A stretch of DNA of 9,281 nt from Chloroflexota bacterium (GTDB lineage: Bacteria > Chloroflexota > Limnocylindria > Limnocylindrales > CSP1-4), in assembly GCA_003158495.1 (NCBI GenBank), contig PMJT01000099.1, positions 3,843 through 13,123 of the forward strand. Direction: 5' to 3'. Of this stretch, positions 6,846 through 9,281 are shown in pieces. Position 1 is the stretch's first letter, and the number at the start of each line of letters is the position of its first letter. The notes under the pieces were generated by a model. That model did not search any database, was not told where the DNA came from, and saw only the letters and a program-made list of their open reading frames with translations. The translations under genes and the position numbers were made by a program.

Positions 6846-6878
6846 GGGGCCGGTTGGCCCCTTCTTGGGCCGAAGGGG
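6846..6878 (-). other. Two overlapping hairpins after the PAS-LuxR gene
   Basis: On the - strand CCCCTTC (6878-6872) pairs exactly with GAAGGGG (6864-6858) across a 7-nt loop. GGGGCC (6861-6856) pairs exactly with GGCCCC (6851-6846) across a 4-nt loop. The two stems share bases 6858-6861 and cannot both be complete. Neither is followed by a T tract, so neither is a standard intrinsic terminator. They could still slow or end transcription from the luxR-type gene, or be chance pairing in GC-rich DNA. Confidence 0.35.
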
Positions 6879-6919
6879 AGCGGGCGCGAGGCGCGGCCCG
6901 GGCTCCGGCCGGCGGCGTC

Positions 6920-7639
6920 CTAGACGAGTCCCCGGCGCATGCCCTCGAGCACCATCTGGAGTCGGTTCCGCACGCCCAGCTTGTGCTCGATGTTCGTCGC
7001 GTGGTTGCGAGCGGTGAAGGTGCTGATCGAGAGTTCACAGGCCACTTCTTCGAGGGTGGCGCCGCGCGCGAAGATGCGCAGCACTTCCAGTTCACGGCGA
7101 GTCAGTGGCTCCGCGAGTGGCATCTCCGCGACCGACGAAGCGGAGGCGGCGACGGCCGCGGCGGGGCGCGCGGGGGGCGTCTCGCACGACTCGCGCAGCA
7201 GATGCACGACCCGAAAGGAGCCGCCCGGCCGCTCGAGCACGAGTACGGTGTTGTCCAGGTAGCGCGGCGAACCGTCGCGAGCAACGGCCAGGATCGGGTA
7301 GGAAGCGGTGCCGCGACCGCGGCGAGCGTTGCGGGTCACCGGGCAGCTGGTCCCGCATACGGGATGACCGTCCGGCCGGCTGCCCATCACGACGTCGTAA
7401 CAGAGCTGGCCGACGACCTGGTCCGACGAGTAGCCGAGCATCCGCTGGGCGGCGTTGGACCATGCCCGGACCCGCTGCTTGTCGTCGGTTACGAAGAGCG
7501 CGTCCGTGGCCGCGATCTTGCCGAGCCACGTCTCATCAAGGGCGACCGTGCCGTCTGCATCGACGGATGGCTCCGCGGCGGCGGCGCCGGGAGGCGGCCG
7601 CCACATCTCTCCAGCAGGTTCCGGTATCGACCTCGTCAT
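6920..7639 (-). CDS. PAS-domain LuxR-type transcriptional regulator
   Basis: A 239-residue cytoplasmic regulator with a sensing PAS domain (about 35-150) and a C-terminal LuxR-type helix-turn-helix (about 178-239). The DNA-binding part shows LTRRELEVLRIFARG and TARNHATNIEHKLGVRNR, the classic FixJ/NarL signature. The PAS part has FVTDDKQRVRAWSNAAQRMLGY followed by a cysteine motif, Cys80-X14-Cys95-X3-Cys99 ending in CP, with another cysteine at 152. This is a recurrent PAS variant that may bind a metal or respond to redox, but no ligand is shown here. There is no receiver domain, so control is probably by the PAS domain itself. ATG at 7639 is chosen because the 113 upstream codons are an arginine/proline-rich shadow of the response-regulator gene. 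It has no ribosome binding site, but TAAGAT lies 7 nt upstream, hinting at a leaderless message. It sits 50 bp after the response-regulator gene and 243 bp before cydA. Confidence 0.88.
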   Translation of the reverse strand: MTRSIPEPAGEMWRPPPGAAAAEPSVDADGTVALDETWLGKIAATDALFVTDDKQRVRAWSNAAQRMLGYSSDQVVGQLCYDVVMGSRPDGHPVCGTSCPVTRNARRGRGTASYPILAVARDGSPRYLDNTVLVLERPGGSFRVVHLLRESCETPPARPAAAVAASASSVAEMPLAEPLTRRELEVLRIFARGATLEEVACELSISTFTARNHATNIEHKLGVRNRLQMVLEGMRRGLV

Positions 7640-7646
7640 GGAGGCG

Positions 7647-7652
7647 ATCTTA
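7647..7652 (-). promoter_or_regulatory. Possible -10 element for a leaderless PAS-LuxR transcript
   Basis: TAAGAT on the - strand (7652-7647) matches the TANNNT form of a -10 box and ends 7 nt before the ATG at 7639. This is the spacing expected when transcription begins at the start codon itself. No Shine-Dalgarno sequence is present between them. A -35 candidate, TTGCCG (7679-7674), is 21 nt away, too far for an optimal promoter, so the call is tentative. Confidence 0.4.
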
Positions 7653-7689
7653 GCCTGCTTGAGGACGCCGCGGCGGCAACGTGACCAGG

Positions 7690-8391
7690 CTACTCCGCGT
7701 CCTCGAGGCGGTAGCCGACGCCGCGGACGGAGGCCGGGACGGGGGCGCCGGCTTCTTCCAGCTTGGAGCGCAGGCGGGCGAGGTGGGGCTTGAGCCACTG
7801 CGGATCCGGGTTTGGCTCGCCCGGCCAGCCGGCGGACAACAGCGTCGAGTGGGAGACGACGTGGCCGGCAGCCGCAACCAGCGATGCGAGCAGGCTGTAC
7901 TCGGTGCGGGTCAGGATGATCTCCTCGCCGGAGACGGCGGCGGTGTGGCGGCCGCGGTCCAGTACGATGGCACCCCATCGCAACTCCCCGACGCCGTGGG
8001 GCTCGGCTTCGTTGCCGCGGCGTCGCATGACGGCACGGATTCGTGCCAGCAATTCTTGCTTGCCGAAAGGCTTCACCACGTAGTCATCCGCGCCGGTATC
8101 CAGCGCCTCTACCTTGGCGCGTTCGTCCGCCTCGCCGGTGAGGACGATGATCGGCGTCTGGGACATGCGGCGGATTGCTCGGCAGACTTCCACGCCGTCC
8201 AGGCCAGGCATGGCCAGGTCCAGCAGGACGAGGTCCGGCCGCTCCTCGCTGAAGCGGCGCAGGGCGGTGTTGCCGTCGTACGCGGTGACGACCCTATGAC
8301 CGGCCCGCCCGACAAGGGCGGACACGGCGCCGACCATTGCCGGCTCGTCATCCACTACCAGTACGAGCAGGCTCCTCTCCCCGGGACCCAT
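7690..8391 (-). CDS. OmpR/KdpE-like two-component response regulator
   Basis: A 233-residue transcription factor with an N-terminal receiver domain (about 8-125) and an OmpR-type winged-helix DNA-binding domain (about 135-231). Receiver residues are complete: the acidic pair Asp14/Asp15, phosphoacceptor Asp58 in LVLLDLAMPGLDG, Thr85 and Lys107 in KPF. The winged helix shows LTRTEYSLLASL, a WLKPHLARLRSKLE recognition region and the terminal RGVGYRLED. ATG at 8391 has GAGGTG (8403-8398) at a 6-nt gap and gives a receiver starting in the normal place. A TTG at 8418, also with a purine-rich GGAAGGG upstream, would add nine residues and lie 2 bp after the kinase stop; it is the alternative start. 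The gene directly follows the histidine kinase gene and is almost surely co-transcribed with it, so that kinase is its likely phosphodonor. Targets are unknown; proximity suggests its own operon and cydA. Confidence 0.94.
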   Translation of the reverse strand: MGPGERSLLVLVVDDEPAMVGAVSALVGRAGHRVVTAYDGNTALRRFSEERPDLVLLDLAMPGLDGVEVCRAIRRMSQTPIIVLTGEADERAKVEALDTGADDYVVKPFGKQELLARIRAVMRRRGNEAEPHGVGELRWGAIVLDRGRHTAAVSGEEIILTRTEYSLLASLVAAAGHVVSHSTLLSAGWPGEPNPDPQWLKPHLARLRSKLEEAGAPVPASVRGVGYRLEDAE

Positions 8392-8420
8392 ACCCTTCAC
8401 CTCGGTGCCTCCGCTCAAGA

Positions 8421-9281
8421 CTACCCTTCCGGGGCCGCCTCGGACATCACGCCCGCCTCCGGACCATTTGTTGCGTCAGTCTGGCGTATCTCGGGGATTG
8501 CGACCATGAATCGGCTGCCACCGTACCCATTTGATTCCAACCAGACACGTCCACCCATTGCATCCATCAGTCTGCGGGCTGCGTACAGGCCGATTCCGGA
8601 GCCACGGGGCCGGTGAGCAGTCCGGACGTAGGCCTCGAAGACGGACTCCCATTCCTTCTCGGGGATGCCGGGGCCGTCGTCCGTGACGAAAACCTGGATC
8701 TCGCCGTCGGATCGCCAGGCCCCGACACTGACTCCGCCGCCCTCCGGCGAGTACTTGACCTCGTTCTCCAGGAGGTGCTCCAGGACCTGGCGGAAACGGC
8801 CCTCGTCGCCGACACCGATGAGCGCGTCCCACGTCCCGGTGCGGCGGAGCGGGTGGCCGCGCAGGAGAGGGGCCATCTCACCGATCGTGTCGTTGACTGC
8901 GCGGGCCACGTCGAACGGGTCGCGGGCCAGCCCTGCCGCCAGCCCCTCACCGCGAACTGACGCCAGGATCGAGTCCACGAGACGGTCCAGCCGCGTGACC
9001 TGGGCGATAGCCTGGGCGCGCCACTCTTCTACGAGGGCCGAATTCGGTCCGGCAGCCGGCTGGTCAACGCCGGCCGGAGCGCCGCCCGTCCCGGCGGCAT
9101 CGGCCGCGGCGTCTCCGAGCAAGTCCACGTATGCCCGGACGACGGCCAGCGGCGTGCGCAACTCGTGCGTAACCACGGCGAGTAGCTCCGCGCGGGCGCC
9201 GTCGAGGGCGGTCAGTGTTTGGAGCTGCTCCTCGGCTTCGGCCTGGAGGCGGCCCTTCTCGACGATGCCGCCGAGCAGCGC
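8421..9281 (-). CDS. Sensor histidine kinase, C-terminal part (start beyond the window)
   Basis: The last 286 residues of a two-component sensor kinase; the frame is open to the window end. The visible protein begins with a helical linker rich in Glu, Gln, Ala and Leu (about 7-34) typical of the segment joining a sensory domain to the kinase core. The dimerisation helix has the H-box VVTHELRTPLA with the phosphorylated histidine at residue 39 of the fragment. The ATPase domain carries an N-box LENEVKYSP (Asn173), G1 DDGPGIP (about 201), an F region FEAYV and G2 GSGIGL (about 227-232). Between the two DHp helices lies a roughly 20-residue Ala/Gly/Pro-rich insertion. A GTG at 9176 is in frame but sits inside the H-box, so it is not the start. 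The N-terminal sensory domain is out of view, so the signal cannot be read. Its partner is the response regulator immediately downstream. Confidence 0.93.
   Translation of the reverse strand, partial: ALLGGIVEKGRLQAEAEEQLQTLTALDGARAELLAVVTHELRTPLAVVRAYVDLLGDAAADAAGTGGAPAGVDQPAAGPNSALVEEWRAQAIAQVTRLDRLVDSILASVRGEGLAAGLARDPFDVARAVNDTIGEMAPLLRGHPLRRTGTWDALIGVGDEGRFRQVLEHLLENEVKYSPEGGGVSVGAWRSDGEIQVFVTDDGPGIPEKEWESVFEAYVRTAHRPRGSGIGLYAARRLMDAMGGRVWLESNGYGGSRFMVAIPEIRQTDATNGPEAGVMSEAAPEG

Noticed and set aside
5264..7684. 806-codon open frame on the + strand
   Set aside because: It is antisense to cydA, the intergenic region and the PAS-LuxR gene, with low-complexity charged composition and no recognisable domain.
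7640..7978. N-terminal extension of the PAS-LuxR protein by 113 residues
   Set aside because: This stretch is out of frame over the response-regulator gene, low in complexity, and unlike any PAS-LuxR N-terminus.

Overview
The window is strongly GC-rich, with codon third positions dominated by G and C, and every gene is of ordinary bacterial type. Short intergenic gaps, GTG (and perhaps CTG) starts, a compact CydA and a cydABDC operon behind its own sensor genes would fit a high-GC soil or freshwater bacterium such as a Chloroflexota (Limnocylindria-like) or actinobacterial lineage. That placement is inference from gene content and composition only.

Layout. (1) 1-323, + strand: the 3' end of an ammonium transporter gene (amt). 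(2) 324-614: no convincing gene, followed at 615-698 by a tiny + strand ORF for a 27-residue single-span membrane peptide with a very good ribosome binding site. (3) 699-877: a convergent gap with several hairpins, the last of which (801-839) looks like a + strand intrinsic terminator. (4) 878-6676, - strand: a complete operon transcribed cydA-cydB-cydD-cydC. It encodes both subunits of a cytochrome bd quinol oxidase and the heterodimeric CydDC ABC exporter needed to assemble it. (5) 6677-6919: the cydA upstream region, with a perfect 8+8 bp inverted repeat (6822-6839) as a candidate operator and two overlapping GC-rich hairpins. (6) 6920-9281, - strand: a PAS/LuxR-type regulator, an OmpR/KdpE-like response regulator and the C-terminal part of a sensor histidine kinase, all reading toward cydA.

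How it fits together. Kinase, response regulator, PAS-LuxR regulator and cydABDC lie on one strand in the order sensing, transcription control, terminal oxidase. The natural reading is that the regulators sense redox, oxygen or respiratory state and control the high-affinity, stress-tolerant bd oxidase, with the dyad upstream of cydA as a candidate binding site. CydA carries the expected haem and quinol residues, and CydB, CydD and CydC look intact, so the oxidase module should work.

I see no mobile element, CRISPR array, tRNA or rRNA. No wholly new system is evident. The parts most worth checking are the tiny + strand gene with its terminator, the cydA operator, the three-cysteine motif in the PAS regulator, and the apparent non-canonical CTG start of cydD.
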